The notes: a model not told the origin generated them from the sequence alone. Shown: positions 17,890 to 26,911, counted from the first letter of the stretch. The stretch is DNA of 64,000 bases from Myxococcus stipitatus (GCF_021412625.1 NZ_JAKCFI010000005.1:310001-374000), one strand, 5' to 3'. Made by a program: numbers and translations.

Positions 17890-19380
17890 ATGAAGATTTC
17901 CCCTCGAATCCTCGTCCCCGCTCTGCTGCTCGGCGCCCCCCTCTCGCTCGCCGCCGAGCCCGCCGCCGCCCCCCAGGCCGCGGCCAGCGCTCCCGCCGCG
18001 AGCACCATCGACGTGTCCACCCGCGGCAGCCTGCGCGACGTGTTGAAGACCATCGCGGAGAAGGGCGGCCTCAACCTCGTCGCCACCGGGGACCTGGACG
18101 TGCCGGCGGAGGTCCACCTGCGGGGCGTCACCGCCGCCCAGGCCCTCAACACGGTGGCGCGCGCCTACTCGCTGCGCCTGGAGCAGGACGGCGCCATCAT
18201 CACCCTGCGCCGGATGACGCCGGAGGAGAAGGAGGCCGTCGAGCAGGGCCGCGCGCGGATGCCGGTCATCGCTCCCGTGGCGCCGGTGGCGCCCGCCGCC
18301 ACCCCGGCCCCCGCGCCGGTGGCCGAGCCCCAGCCGCCCGAGCCCCCGGCGCCTCCGGAGGCGCACGCGGACGCCGAGGCGACGGAGGACGCCGAGGAGG
18401 AGATGCGGGAGATGCGCGAGCAGATCCGCGCGCAGTTCCGGCGCACGCGCGACGAACTCAAGCGCTCGAACCGCTCCGGGGGGCGCAACGTCGTCGCCCG
18501 TGGCCAGTCGCTCGAGGTGAAGGCGGGCCAGTCGGTCCACAGCGCGGTCGTGTACGGCGGCAACCTGACCGTCAACGGGCACGTCGAGGACGACGCGGTG
18601 GCCTTCGGCGGCAACCTGGAGATCCGCGGCGTGGTGGAGGGGGACGCGCACGCCTTCGGCGGCAACGTCATCCTCAAGCCCGGGGCCCAGGTGGAGGGCG
18701 ACGTGTCCTCCTTCGGCGGCACGGTGGAGCGCGAGGACGGCTCGGACGTGGAGGGCAGCATCAACACCTTCGGCGGCGCCAACATCGGGCGTATCGTCAC
18801 CCGGGAGATCACCAAGGGCATCAAGGAAGCCGGCCCCCCGGGGCACCACCCCGAGCGCGACGACGACGACAACCAGAACGACCTGGCCAGCTTCATCCTC
18901 ACCTTCGCGGTGCTGTTCGGGCTGGGGTTCCTGGGGCAGATGTTCTTCCCCAAGCGGATGAAGCAGCTGGGGGATGAGATCCGCACGCGGCCGGTGCAGA
19001 GCGGACTGACGGGCCTGCTGGGCATCATCGCGATGGTGCCGCTCACGGTGGTGCTGTGCATCACCATCATCGGAGTCCCGGTCGCGCTGGCCTTGTGGAT
19101 GGCGGCGCCGGTGGCCGCTGCGATGGGCTTCGCGGCGATGGCGAGCGAGGTGGGCACGCGGCTGCCGGTGATGCGTGGGCGCAAGACACAGGCGGTGGTG
19201 CTGGCGCTCGGCCTGGTGGTGATGCTCGTGGCGCTCTCCATCCCGGTGCTCGGCGTCCTCCTCACCATCTTCGCCACCATGGTGGCCCTGGGCGCGGTCA
19301 TCCGGATTGCCCTGGGCTACCGGGGACGGGGCTCCGGGATGCCGGAGCCCATCTCCACCGCGTCCGAGCAGCCGCTCTGA
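17890..19380 (+). CDS. STN-domain and bactofilin-like membrane protein
   Basis: A 496-residue envelope protein. The signal peptide is residues 1-22 (ending SLAAE). A secretin/TonB N-terminal-like (STN) domain spans about 38-115 (VLKTIAEKGGLNLVAT ... ALNTVARAYSLRL). A Pro/Ala linker and a charged coiled coil follow (about 155-195). Polymer-forming bactofilin-like beta-helix repeats lie at about 200-300, with FGG recurring at each turn (VYGGNL, AFGGNL, AFGGNV, SFGGTV, TFGGAN). Four membrane helices follow (about 337-352, 380-400, 402-422, 437-465). It is the third gene of the ECF sigma/anti-sigma operon and is probably a structural or sensory output of that stress response. A smaller paralogue of the repeat part occurs at 26362-26889. 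Confidence 0.88.
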   Translation: MKISPRILVPALLLGAPLSLAAEPAAAPQAAASAPAASTIDVSTRGSLRDVLKTIAEKGGLNLVATGDLDVPAEVHLRGVTAAQALNTVARAYSLRLEQDGAIITLRRMTPEEKEAVEQGRARMPVIAPVAPVAPAATPAPAPVAEPQPPEPPAPPEAHADAEATEDAEEEMREMREQIRAQFRRTRDELKRSNRSGGRNVVARGQSLEVKAGQSVHSAVVYGGNLTVNGHVEDDAVAFGGNLEIRGVVEGDAHAFGGNVILKPGAQVEGDVSSFGGTVEREDGSDVEGSINTFGGANIGRIVTREITKGIKEAGPPGHHPERDDDDNQNDLASFILTFAVLFGLGFLGQMFFPKRMKQLGDEIRTRPVQSGLTGLLGIIAMVPLTVVLCITIIGVPVALALWMAAPVAAAMGFAAMASEVGTRLPVMRGRKTQAVVLALGLVVMLVALSIPVLGVLLTIFATMVALGAVIRIALGYRGRGSGMPEPISTASEQPL

Positions 19381-19458
19381 CGCACCGCCGCCGGCTCTTG
19401 CCCGGCGCGTCATGATGGGAGGAGCAGGCAATCAGCCCCTCCCGGACCTGGTAGCTCT

Positions 19459-19500
19459 CGGGGACCGTCACGAGGCCGACACGGCGCGTGAGGGTCCCCG
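19459..19500. promoter_or_regulatory. 14-bp interrupted palindrome upstream of the flavoprotein operon
   Basis: CGGGGACC-g-TCACG pairs with CGTGA-g-GGTCCCCG across a 14-nt spacer, 13 of 14 positions matching. It lies about 80 bp after the stop of the bactofilin-like gene and 125 bp before the flavoprotein start. There is no T tract, so an operator or mRNA hairpin is as likely as a terminator. Confidence 0.4.
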
Positions 19501-19625
19501 AAGTCGTCTTAGAGAAGTTCCCACGCGCCATCACCGCGACTGTCGGATGGGCTCCATGGGTGGGGTGCGTCATGGCTCGACAGGCTTTGACCACCCGGGC
19601 CGGGTACGCCATTTTGCGCGCACCC

Positions 19626-20972
19626 ATGCGACGCCTCAAAGACGCACCCTCGCGCGGCAGGGCCATCACCGTGAACCTCGAGGGCGAGAGCATCCCCGCC
19701 GTCGAGGGAGAGCCGGTGGCGTGCTCCCTCATCGCCGCGGGCGAGTCCATGCTTGCCCGCTCCGTGAAGTACCACCGGCCCCGTGGCCCCTACTGCTTCG
19801 CGGAGGCGTGCTCACACTGCCTCATGCGCGTCGACGGCCTGCCCAACGTCTACACGTGCCGCACGCCCGCGCGCGAAGGAATGAAGCTGGAGCGGCAGAA
19901 CGCATTTCCCTCCGCGAAGGTGGATGTGTTCGAGACCATCGACTGGTTCTTCCCCCACGGGCTGGACCACCACGAGATGTTCGCGGGCGTGCCGGTTGTG
20001 GAGAAGGTGATGGCGAAGGTGGCCCGCCAGCTCGCCGGCCTCGGGCTGCTGCCGAAGGAGCCCGCGCCCGCCCCGCCTCCGTCCCGCACGCTTCGCACGC
20101 GCGTGGCCGTGGTGGGCGGCGGCGGCGCGGGCCTGGCGGCCGCGCGCGTGCTGACCGACCGCGGCGTCCCCTTCCTGCTCTTCGAGCGCGCCGACCACGT
20201 GGGAGGCCGGCTGGCGAACGGGGCCCCGGAGTCCGGCGCCCCGGCGGTGGAGGACGTGGCGACGCTCGCGCCGGACAGCATCCACCTGCGCGCCACCGTG
20301 CTGGGCCTGTACGACGACGAGCACGGCCGCTACCTCGCGGTGGGCGCGTGGGAGCCGGACGGCCCGCGCCTGCTCAAGGTCTACGCGGAGCGCTTCCTGC
20401 TGGCGCCGGGCGGACACCCGCCGACGATCCCCTTCGAGAACAACGACCTGCCTGGCGTCTACGCGGGCCGCGCGGCCAGCCTGCTCCTGCGGCGCCATGA
20501 CGTCGCGCCCCAGGTGGCCGCGCTGGTGGGCTGGGGCCCGGAGCTGTACGCGCTGGCCGCGCTGATGGAGGACCGGGGCGTGAAGGTCTCCGCGGTGGTG
20601 GACCTCCGCGCCGCGCCGCCCTCCGGGGCGCACGCGCTGACGACCCAGGGCTCCGAACCCAAGGCCCACGGGCTGCACCATGTGACGGCCTTCAGCTTCG
20701 CCACGGCGTCCGGAGAGCGGCGCAAGGTGGACTGCGACGCGGTGCTGGTGTCCGTCCCCGTCAGCCCCAGCTTCGAGCTGGCGCGGCAGGGCGGCGCGGA
20801 GGTGGGCTTCGACGAGGCGCGCGGCCTGTTCCGGGTGGTGGCGGACGCGGACGGACGCACGAAGGCGGCGGACGTGTTCGTGGCCGGGGATGTCACGGGC
20901 GGAGGCACGGCGAAGCAGGCGGCCGAAGCGGGTCGCCGCGCGGCGCAGGCGCTGGTGGGAGGGCTGTCATGA
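19626..20972 (+). CDS. [2Fe-2S]/FAD oxidoreductase, sarcosine oxidase alpha / HcnA-HcnB-like fusion
   Basis: A 448-residue protein in two parts. Residues 1-110 are a plant-type Fer2_4 [2Fe-2S] domain with four cysteines at 57, 62, 65 and 78. From about 135 onward is a pyridine-nucleotide-disulfide-type FAD domain with [17 protein letters not shown] and the late [13 protein letters not shown] motif. The layout equals HcnA joined to the FAD part of HcnB, or the N-terminal half of the sarcosine/nopaline/octopine oxidase alpha subunit. It lacks the aminomethyltransferase-like domain of true sarcosine oxidase. The ATG at 19626 is favoured; upstream codons to 19488 look non-coding. It overlaps the next gene by ATGA. 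The substrate is probably an amino acid or imino acid (inference). Confidence 0.9.
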   Translation: MRRLKDAPSRGRAITVNLEGESIPAVEGEPVACSLIAAGESMLARSVKYHRPRGPYCFAEACSHCLMRVDGLPNVYTCRTPAREGMKLERQNAFPSAKVDVFETIDWFFPHGLDHHEMFAGVPVVEKVMAKVARQLAGLGLLPKEPAPAPPPSRTLRTRVAVVGGGGAGLAAARVLTDRGVPFLLFERADHVGGRLANGAPESGAPAVEDVATLAPDSIHLRATVLGLYDDEHGRYLAVGAWEPDGPRLLKVYAERFLLAPGGHPPTIPFENNDLPGVYAGRAASLLLRRHDVAPQVAALVGWGPELYALAALMEDRGVKVSAVVDLRAAPPSGAHALTTQGSEPKAHGLHHVTAFSFATASGERRKVDCDAVLVSVPVSPSFELARQGGAEVGFDEARGLFRVVADADGRTKAADVFVAGDVTGGGTAKQAAEAGRRAAQALVGGLS

Positions 20973-22456
20973 GCAAGTCGTTGATCTGCTCCTGCGAGGA
21001 CGTCACCACGGACGACGTGCGGCACGCGGTGTCGCGCGGGTATTGCGACGTCGAGTCGGTGAAGCGCTACACCGGCTTCGGCACCGGCATCTGCCAGGGC
21101 AAGAGCTGCCTGTCGGCGGTGGCCGCGCTGCTGGAGAAGGAGAAGGCGCTGAAGCCCGCGGCGGTGGTGCCCTTCACGCCGCGCCCGCCGCTCTACCCCA
21201 CCGAGCTGCGACTGCTGGCGTCCGCGCCGGTGGACGAGTCCGTGCCCCCCGTGGGCGGCGTGCCCGAGGCGGTCGAGGACTACACGCCCGCGCTGCGCCC
21301 CACCGAGCCCCTGCCCGCGAAGGCGAAGGTGGTCATCATCGGCGGCGGCATCATGGGGCTCGCGCTGGCGTACAACCTGGCCCGCGCGGGTGAGACGGAT
21401 GTCGTGGTGCTCGAGCGCGGCTACCTGTGCGCGGGCGCGTCCGGACGCAACGGCGGCGGCGTGCGCATGCAGTGGGGCACCCCGGCGCTGGTGGAGCTGG
21501 CCAAGCGCTCCATCGACCTGATGAAGGGCTTCGCGCGCGAGCTGGGCATCAACGTCTGGCTGCGCCAGGGCGGCTACCTCTTCATGGCCCGCACGGCGGC
21601 GGTGGCCAAGAAGCTGGAGCGCAACGTCACGCTGCACAACCGCTTCGGGGTGCCCACGCGGCTCATCACCCCGGACGCCGCGCGCGACATCGTGCCCGGC
21701 CTGACGATGAAGAACTGCGTGGCGGCGTCCTTCAACCCGGAGGACGGCGTCATCTTCCCCTGGCCCTTCCTGTGGGGCTACGCGCAGGGCGCCCGCAAGC
21801 TGGGCGTGCGCGTGGAGACGTACACGGAGGTCAAGGGCTTCGACCTGAGCGGCGGACAGGTCCGCAAGGTGAGGACGGACCGGGGCGACATCGCCTGCGA
21901 CACGGTGGTGCTCGCCTCCGGCGCGTGGAGCCCGGAGGTGGCGAGGCTGGCCGGCGTGCAGCTGCCCAACGAGCCACACCGCCATGAAATCCTCAGCACC
22001 GAACCCCTCAAGCCCTTCCTGGGGCCGCTGGTGTCCGTGCTCGACTCCGGCCTGTACTTCAGCCAGTCCATGCGCGGGGAGATCGTCGGCGGCATGGGCG
22101 ACCCGAAGGAGCCCGCGGGCCTGAACATGGGCAGCACGCTGCGCTTCGTGTCGCGCTTCGCCCAGGCCCTCATGGAGCAGCTCCCCCACGTGGGACACGT
22201 GAAGGTGCTGCGCCAGTGGGCCGGCTGCTACGACGTCACGCCGGACAACAACCCCATCCTCGGACGCACCCCCGGCCTGGACAACCTGCTGCAGATGTCC
22301 GGCTTCGTGGGCCACGGCTTCATGATGGCCCCCGCCGTCGCCGAGCGGATGGCGAAGTGGATGGCCACCGGCGAGTCCGACGAGCTGTTCACGCGCTTCA
22401 GCCTGCGCCGCTTCTCCGAGGGCAGCATCGAGCGCGAGGACATGATCATCGGCTGA
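20969..22456 (+). CDS. BFD-[2Fe-2S]/DAO flavoprotein, HcnC / sarcosine oxidase beta-like fusion
   Basis: A 495-residue protein. The N terminus (about 1-60) is a BFD-like [2Fe-2S] domain with Cys7, Cys9, Cys42 and Cys47. A linker of about 50 residues follows, then a D-amino-acid-oxidase (DAO) type FAD domain (about 113-480) with [19 protein letters not shown], the [11 protein letters not shown] loop and the C-terminal [18 protein letters not shown]. In HcnABC and nopaline-oxidase systems the BFD cluster sits on the other flavoprotein; here it is moved onto the DAO subunit. With its neighbour it should form a heteromeric membrane-associated amino acid dehydrogenase that carries two iron-sulfur clusters and two FADs. 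Transcription ends at a strong terminator 22 bp later. Confidence 0.9.
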   Translation: MSKSLICSCEDVTTDDVRHAVSRGYCDVESVKRYTGFGTGICQGKSCLSAVAALLEKEKALKPAAVVPFTPRPPLYPTELRLLASAPVDESVPPVGGVPEAVEDYTPALRPTEPLPAKAKVVIIGGGIMGLALAYNLARAGETDVVVLERGYLCAGASGRNGGGVRMQWGTPALVELAKRSIDLMKGFARELGINVWLRQGGYLFMARTAAVAKKLERNVTLHNRFGVPTRLITPDAARDIVPGLTMKNCVAASFNPEDGVIFPWPFLWGYAQGARKLGVRVETYTEVKGFDLSGGQVRKVRTDRGDIACDTVVLASGAWSPEVARLAGVQLPNEPHRHEILSTEPLKPFLGPLVSVLDSGLYFSQSMRGEIVGGMGDPKEPAGLNMGSTLRFVSRFAQALMEQLPHVGHVKVLRQWAGCYDVTPDNNPILGRTPGLDNLLQMSGFVGHGFMMAPAVAERMAKWMATGESDELFTRFSLRRFSEGSIEREDMIIG

Positions 22457-22478
22457 GCCCCACGCCCGGGCCGCGCCC

Positions 22479-22535
22479 CAGGGGCCGCGCCTTCCCGCCA
22501 CACGCGGGAGGGAACGCGGCCCCTGTACTTTTCCG
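22479..22535 (+). terminator. intrinsic terminator of the flavoprotein operon
   Basis: An 11-bp perfect outer stem (CAGGGGCCGCG / CGCGGCCCCTG) is extended by nine inner pairs with one G-T pair, around a CACAC loop. A T-rich run (ACTTTTCC) follows. It lies 22 bp after the stop codon and is one of the clearest intrinsic terminators in the window. Confidence 0.85.
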
Positions 22536-22744
22536 CCGCTGTCCTGCGGGAGGACAGTGGCGCCCGCCGCTGCCCACAAAAACGACACTTCTCGTAATTT
22601 CACGCAAATCCAGGGCGGGTGGGAGTTTTGTCCGGGCCCACGTGAAGGGCCTTTACATCCGTCACGCGGTTGCCGGAGCGCGGGCGCACCACCTCGCGCG
22701 CGGCGTGAGCCCGGCGTCGAGTGGAGACGCACGGGCGCGGAGCG

Positions 22745-22759
22745 TGGCACGCGAAGTGC
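22745..22759 (+). promoter_or_regulatory. candidate sigma-54 promoter of the serine protease gene
   Basis: TGGCACGCGAAGTGC has a perfect -24 element TGGCACG and a -12 element GTGC (consensus TTGC). GG and GC are separated by exactly 10 bases. The predicted start near 22771 gives a 33-nt leader that contains the GAGGAG ribosome site of the protease gene. The rest of the 347-bp gap (22457-22803) holds the terminator and nothing else I can support. Confidence 0.48.
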
Positions 22760-22803
22760 CTGGGGGCCACGGCGCGCAATCCCGCGCGAGGAGGAGTCCC
22801 CCG

Positions 22804-23607
22804 ATGAACGCGAAGAGCATCCGTGCGCTGTGCCTGGTGGGTGCGGTGGGTACGCTGACCGCCTGCGGTATGGAGCAGCCGCCGGACGTGCCGGACGTGG
22901 AGGCCAACGAGCCGATGGCGTCCCAGGAGTCCAACGTCATCGTGGGCTCGGTGAACTGGGTGAGCGCGACGACGCTGTCGGGCACCCAGCGCACGCGCTC
23001 GCTGGCGGTGGGCTACCTGTCCATCCCCGCGGTGGGCAGCCGCTGCACCGCGTGGCTCGTCTCCCCGGACGTCCTCATCACCAACAACCACTGCATCGGC
23101 AGCGCGTCGCAGGCGGTGGGCGCGCGCGCTTCGTTCAACTACGAGGACGGCGTCGCCTCGGGCTCGCGCGTCTGGTACAACTGCGACACGTTCATCAAGA
23201 CGTGGTCGACGGACGACATGACGGCGGTGCGCTGCTCCGCCACCAACGGCCAGCTCCCCGGCAACGTGTATGGCTGGCTGACGGTGTCCAGCACCAACGC
23301 CGCCACCAACGCGAGCATCTACGTCGTCCACCAGAACTGCGACTACTACACGACGAGCGGCTGCTCGCCGACGAAGAAGTCCTCGCCGGGCGTCGTCAAG
23401 AACGCGAACTACTCCACGACGGACCTCTCCTATGACGCGGACACGCTGGGCGGCTCGTCCGGCTCGCCCGTGCTGTCCGCCTCCACGCACCAGGTGGTGG
23501 GCCTGCACCACATCGGCCTGGGCGGCAACGCGCAGGGCCGCGGCACCGCCAACACCGGCGTGAAGGCCACGCGCGTCAAGGCGCGCCTGGCGGAGATCGG
23601 CCTCTAG
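22804..23607 (+). CDS. secreted trypsin-like serine protease (lipoprotein)
   Basis: A 267-residue extracytoplasmic protease. The lipoprotein signal ends in LTAC with Cys21 as the lipid site. A chymotrypsin-fold domain follows: catalytic His96 in TNNHCIG, Asp138 in STDDM and Ser219 in GGSSGSP. Several cysteines suggest disulfides. There is a short propeptide-like stretch between residues 22 and 45. A role in predation or protein turnover outside the cell is plausible for a myxobacterium (inference). The ATG follows a GAGGAG ribosome site. The gene sits downstream of a candidate sigma-54 promoter and converges on the SDR gene with 11 bp between stops. Confidence 0.92.
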   Translation: MNAKSIRALCLVGAVGTLTACGMEQPPDVPDVEANEPMASQESNVIVGSVNWVSATTLSGTQRTRSLAVGYLSIPAVGSRCTAWLVSPDVLITNNHCIGSASQAVGARASFNYEDGVASGSRVWYNCDTFIKTWSTDDMTAVRCSATNGQLPGNVYGWLTVSSTNAATNASIYVVHQNCDYYTTSGCSPTKKSSPGVVKNANYSTTDLSYDADTLGGSSGSPVLSASTHQVVGLHHIGLGGNAQGRGTANTGVKATRVKARLAEIGL

Positions 23608-23618
23608 TCTGCGGCGCC

Positions 23619-24485
23619 TCACCCCGACGTGGGCTCGCCCGCCAGCGCGGGCCGGGCGAGCCCCGCCGACAATCCGCGCGTCGTCGCCAGCAGCTCCCGC
23701 GTCGTCCCCCGGAGCGCCAACCGCCCCAGGGCCCGCTTCAGCGCGCGCGGCAGCAGCGGCAGCAGCCGCATCACCTGGCGATGACCCCAGCCGGGATACA
23801 CGAGCGCGGCGCCGCGCTCGAAGCCCGCCAGGGCCTCCGCCACGCACCGGGCCACGGTTATCTGGAAGAACGGTGTCACCCCGTCCTCCGCCTCCCGCGC
23901 CCCCGGCTCCAGCAGGGGCCCCGGCGCCACGCGGGTGATGACGACGCCCCGCCCCTCCACCTCCAGCCGCAGTGACTCCATGAAGCCGTCCAGGAAGCGC
24001 TGGGTCGCGGCGAACAGGGACTCCCCCGGGAGGAACAGCCGCGCGGCGCCCGAGCCGATGGTCAGCACCCCGCCCCGGCCCCGCTCCAGCATGGAGGCCA
24101 GCAGGCGGTGGGTCAGCAAGGCCGGCACCCAGACGTTCGAGCGCAACACGCCCTCCAGCCGCGACCAGCCCTCGCCGACGTAGAGACCCCGCGCCCCCTC
24201 GGCCGCGGCGTTCACCAGCACGTCCACTTTCACGAAGTGCGCCTCCAGCGACGCCAGCAGCGCGTCCACCTCCCTCGGGTCGCACACGTCGCAGGGCTTG
24301 AGGACGACCCCGAGCGTGGGGAAGCGCGTGAGCAGTTCGTCGCGCAACGGCTTCAACCGCTCCGTGGAGCGGTCCACGAGCACCAGGGTTCGTACCCGTC
24401 GCGCCAGCTGTCGCGCGACCTCGCGGCCGACTCCGTCGGACGCGCCGGTGATGAGGACTGTGCCTTGGTCGATGGGAGGGCGCAT
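23619..24485 (-). CDS. short-chain dehydrogenase/reductase (SDR)
   Basis: A 288-residue classical SDR. The cofactor motif TGASDGVG lies at residues 13-20. LVDRS after the second strand suggests NADP or NAD specificity cannot be fixed. NAAAEGA matches the NNAG position. The usual catalytic tetrad is altered: the expected Ser is in GSGAARL, but YxxxK is replaced by FAATQRF, so Tyr and Lys are missing. It may therefore be a non-catalytic or unusual member. The C-terminal 60 residues are Arg/Leu-rich. The ATG at 24485 fits the fold start; longer upstream frames are non-coding. It is divergent from the universal stress protein gene. Confidence 0.85.
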   Translation of the reverse strand: MRPPIDQGTVLITGASDGVGREVARQLARRVRTLVLVDRSTERLKPLRDELLTRFPTLGVVLKPCDVCDPREVDALLASLEAHFVKVDVLVNAAAEGARGLYVGEGWSRLEGVLRSNVWVPALLTHRLLASMLERGRGGVLTIGSGAARLFLPGESLFAATQRFLDGFMESLRLEVEGRGVVITRVAPGPLLEPGAREAEDGVTPFFQITVARCVAEALAGFERGAALVYPGWGHRQVMRLLPLLPRALKRALGRLALRGTTRELLATTRGLSAGLARPALAGEPTSG

Positions 24486-24676
24486 GGGGAGAGGCTCCTC
24501 GGCTCCGGTAAGGTGCCCATCCTGCGCATCCCCTGCGCCCCGCGCCTGCCCTCCCGCAAAGCCTGCACGTCCCCTCCTCGCCCCGCCGGGCGGGCGCTGG
24601 CACGCAACTTCCACTACGTGCCCGTCAGCCCCATTCCCGTAGCAGGAGCATCCTACCGACCGCACCGAGGTGACCG

Positions 24677-25141
24677 ATGGCCGCGCCCTCCCGCATTCTC
24701 GTCCCCGTCGATCTGACCGAAGGCTCCCGCGCCGTCCTCGACTACGCCCTCCAGCTCGCCCGCTCCTTCGGGGCGACCGTGGACGTCATCCACGTCTGGG
24801 AGCCTCCGCAGTACGTGGCGCCCGACCTGCTGGTCGCCGCGCCGGGCTGGAACTCCCTGTCCCTGGAGCAGGTGGCGGTGGACACCGCGCGCAAGGAGAT
24901 GACCACCCTGCTGCAGGGCCTGGAGGTGCCTCCGGTGCCCGTGAAGCAGCGCGTGCTGGTGGGCGAGGCCGCGTCCACCATCCTCGAGCTGGCGGAGAAG
25001 GAGGGCTTCGACCTCGTCGTCATGGGCACCCACGGGCGGCGCGGGCTCCCCCGGCTCCTGCTGGGCAGCGTGGCGCAGAAGCTCGTCTCGCGCTCCTCCT
25101 GCCCGGTGCTGACGCTGCACGTCGCCGCGGAGAAGAAGTAG
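24677..25141 (+). CDS. universal stress protein UspA family
   Basis: A 154-residue single-domain USP. It shows the strand start RILVPVDLTEGSRAVLDYAL and the ATP-binding signature GTHGRRGLPRLLLGSVAQ (G-x2-G-x9-GS) at about 121-138, so it should bind nucleotide. Usp proteins help survival of starvation, oxidative and other stresses; the partner is unknown. It is transcribed away from the SDR gene and converges on the membrane transporter gene with a 15-bp gap. Confidence 0.93.
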   Translation: MAAPSRILVPVDLTEGSRAVLDYALQLARSFGATVDVIHVWEPPQYVAPDLLVAAPGWNSLSLEQVAVDTARKEMTTLLQGLEVPPVPVKQRVLVGEAASTILELAEKEGFDLVVMGTHGRRGLPRLLLGSVAQKLVSRSSCPVLTLHVAAEKK

Positions 25142-25156
25142 CCGGACGGGGCGCGA

Positions 25157-26206
25157 CTACCGGCCCAGGGCGGCGCGGGCGGCGGCCTCGCGTCGGCGCG
25201 CCGCCAGCACCGTGGGCACCGCGAGCACGCACATGGCCACCATGACGAGCGCCGCGCCGGCCAGCTCCCGCCCGCCCACGCCCCGCATGCCCAGCCACCA
25301 CGACAGCCCCAGCGTGGCCACCACGCCCGCGAGCACGCTGGAGGCGCGGTTCACCGGCACGGAGAAGGCGTTCTCCCGCGAGTCCAGCAGGATGAGCCCG
25401 CCGAAGATTCCGGTGCCCTGGGACAACAGCCCCACCAGCACCTCCTGCGACAGCGTGCCCCGGGAGAAGGCTCCGACGAAGCCCTCGCGGATGTCCGCCG
25501 CCGGCCCCGCGCCGCCCCACAGCGCCACCAGCGCGAGGACGATGACGAGCGCCGGCGTGGCCACCATCTGCTCCTCCACGAAGTAGCGGATGGAGAGCGC
25601 CTTGTCCTCGGACTTCGCCAGCCGGCTCATCGCCCGCAGGCGGATGAAGTAGCTCACCAGGTAGATGCCCACGTCCAGCGCGGCCACCAGCGTGAGCGTG
25701 GCGCGAGCGTCCGTGCCCGACGCCACCACCACCGCCCCCAGGCTCAGCGCGAGCGCCACCCACGACGGCCAGCGCACCCGGCGACGGCTGAGCACGTCCA
25801 CCACCGGCGCCAGCACCAGCACGCCGCCGCGCATCAGCAACATCATGAAGACGATGGAGACGCCCTCCAGCGTGTACGCCAGCGTCGTCGTCCCGATGAT
25901 GGCCGCCGAGCACAACCCCGACAGGAACGTCCAGGGCCCCGGTACGGGCACCCGCAGGCCCAGCACCCGACGGTGGTCCGCGTAGCGCCACCACCGCTTG
26001 AGCGACAGGAAGACGAACATGCCCACCATCGACGTCGCCGCGCTCACCGGCAGCAGCGCGAAGCCGACGAGGCCATGCTCCATGTCCGGCAGCGCCCCGC
26101 TCGACAGCGCCTTCGTCAACGCGCTGTAGGGCGCGTAGGCCGCGAAGTAGCCGAAGGCATAGGCCCAGATGGTCAGGTCGTGGGAATCGTCGTGGGGCGT
26201 CTGCAT
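25157..26206 (-). CDS. DMT/EamA-like multi-pass membrane protein
   Basis: A 349-residue protein with about ten hydrophobic helices in two halves, like drug/metabolite (DMT/EamA) transporters. An acidic and basic linker in the middle (RLRAMSRLAKSEDKALSIRYFVEE) separates the halves. The GxxxxxSRENAFSVPVNRASSVLAGV stretch near the end of the second half is DMT-like. The ATG at 26206 is preferred over 26305, because the extra 33 residues are not membrane-compatible. The substrate is unknown. It is longer than the usual 300-residue DMT carriers. Confidence 0.82.
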   Translation of the reverse strand: MQTPHDDSHDLTIWAYAFGYFAAYAPYSALTKALSSGALPDMEHGLVGFALLPVSAATSMVGMFVFLSLKRWWRYADHRRVLGLRVPVPGPWTFLSGLCSAAIIGTTTLAYTLEGVSIVFMMLLMRGGVLVLAPVVDVLSRRRVRWPSWVALALSLGAVVVASGTDARATLTLVAALDVGIYLVSYFIRLRAMSRLAKSEDKALSIRYFVEEQMVATPALVIVLALVALWGGAGPAADIREGFVGAFSRGTLSQEVLVGLLSQGTGIFGGLILLDSRENAFSVPVNRASSVLAGVVATLGLSWWLGMRGVGGRELAGAALVMVAMCVLAVPTVLAARRREAAARAALGR

Positions 26207-26361
26207 GCCGGACAGGACATACCTCGGGGAAGGGAATTCCAGCCTCACGCTACTGCAAGGCACGCGCCCCGCCCCTCCCCACTCGGGTGAGAGGCACCCA
26301 TGCAATGGGTGTGGGCCCTGGGCGTAGGAAGGGGTGTCCCGCTCGAGCCAGGAGCCCGTCC

Positions 26362-26889
26362 ATGCGCCCGTCCATGATTCCCGCGTTGGCCCTCGTGACC
26401 ACCCTCTCCCTCCCCGCCTTCGCCGAGGACTCCGCGGCGAAGAAGAACACCCACCCCAAGGTGGTGTGCGCGGCGAACACCAAGGACGGCAGCCGCGTCG
26501 TCCAGGGCACCGACCTGGTGGTGGAGGCCGGTGAGAAGGTGAAGGACGTGGTCGCGGTGGAGGGGAACGTCATCATCCGCAAGGGCGCGGTGGTGGAGGA
26601 CGCGGTCGCCGTCCGGGGCCGCGTCGTCGTCGAGGCCGGGGCCCGCGTGAACGGCGATGTCGTCTCGCTGGGCGGAGAGGTCCGCGTCCAGGAGGGCGCC
26701 AGGGTGGAGGGCGACGCGGTGGCGCTCGGCGGCAAGCTGAGCGTGGCCAGGGACGGCGACATCGGAGGCGAGAAGATCAGCTTCTCCTTCGAGATCGGCG
26801 GCAAGGACCTGGTGCGCTCCATCATCACGGAGGCCCTCGAGGAAGAGACGGGCTGCCACATCCTCGACGACGACGACCACGACGCCTGA
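26362..26889 (+). CDS. secreted bactofilin-like (polymer-forming) protein
   Basis: A 175-residue protein with a signal peptide (residues 1-21, ending in AFAED). A right-handed beta-helix-like series of bactofilin-type turns spans about residues 38-140 (VVAVEGNV, AVAVRGRVVV, VVSLGGEVRV, AVALGGKLSV). A short acidic tail ends HILDDDDHDA and could bind metal. The same repeat type appears in the larger STN-domain protein at 17890-19380, so the two are probably functional relatives in the envelope. A second ATG at 26374 is also possible. It converges on plsC with a 22-bp gap. Confidence 0.8.
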   Translation: MRPSMIPALALVTTLSLPAFAEDSAAKKNTHPKVVCAANTKDGSRVVQGTDLVVEAGEKVKDVVAVEGNVIIRKGAVVEDAVAVRGRVVVEAGARVNGDVVSLGGEVRVQEGARVEGDAVALGGKLSVARDGDIGGEKISFSFEIGGKDLVRSIITEALEEETGCHILDDDDHDA

Positions 26890-26911
26890 ACCCCGCGTCA
26901 CGCCCCCGTGT

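Noticed and set aside
19626..22456. Assigning hcnABC gene names to the flavoprotein pair
   Set aside because: The domain set matches but the split between subunits differs, and related complexes oxidise sarcosine, proline or opines, so cyanide synthesis cannot be claimed.
24598..24612. Sigma-54-like TGGCACG upstream of the universal stress protein gene
   Set aside because: The -24 element is perfect, but the -12 position has TTCC instead of TTGC, so the GC dinucleotide is missing.
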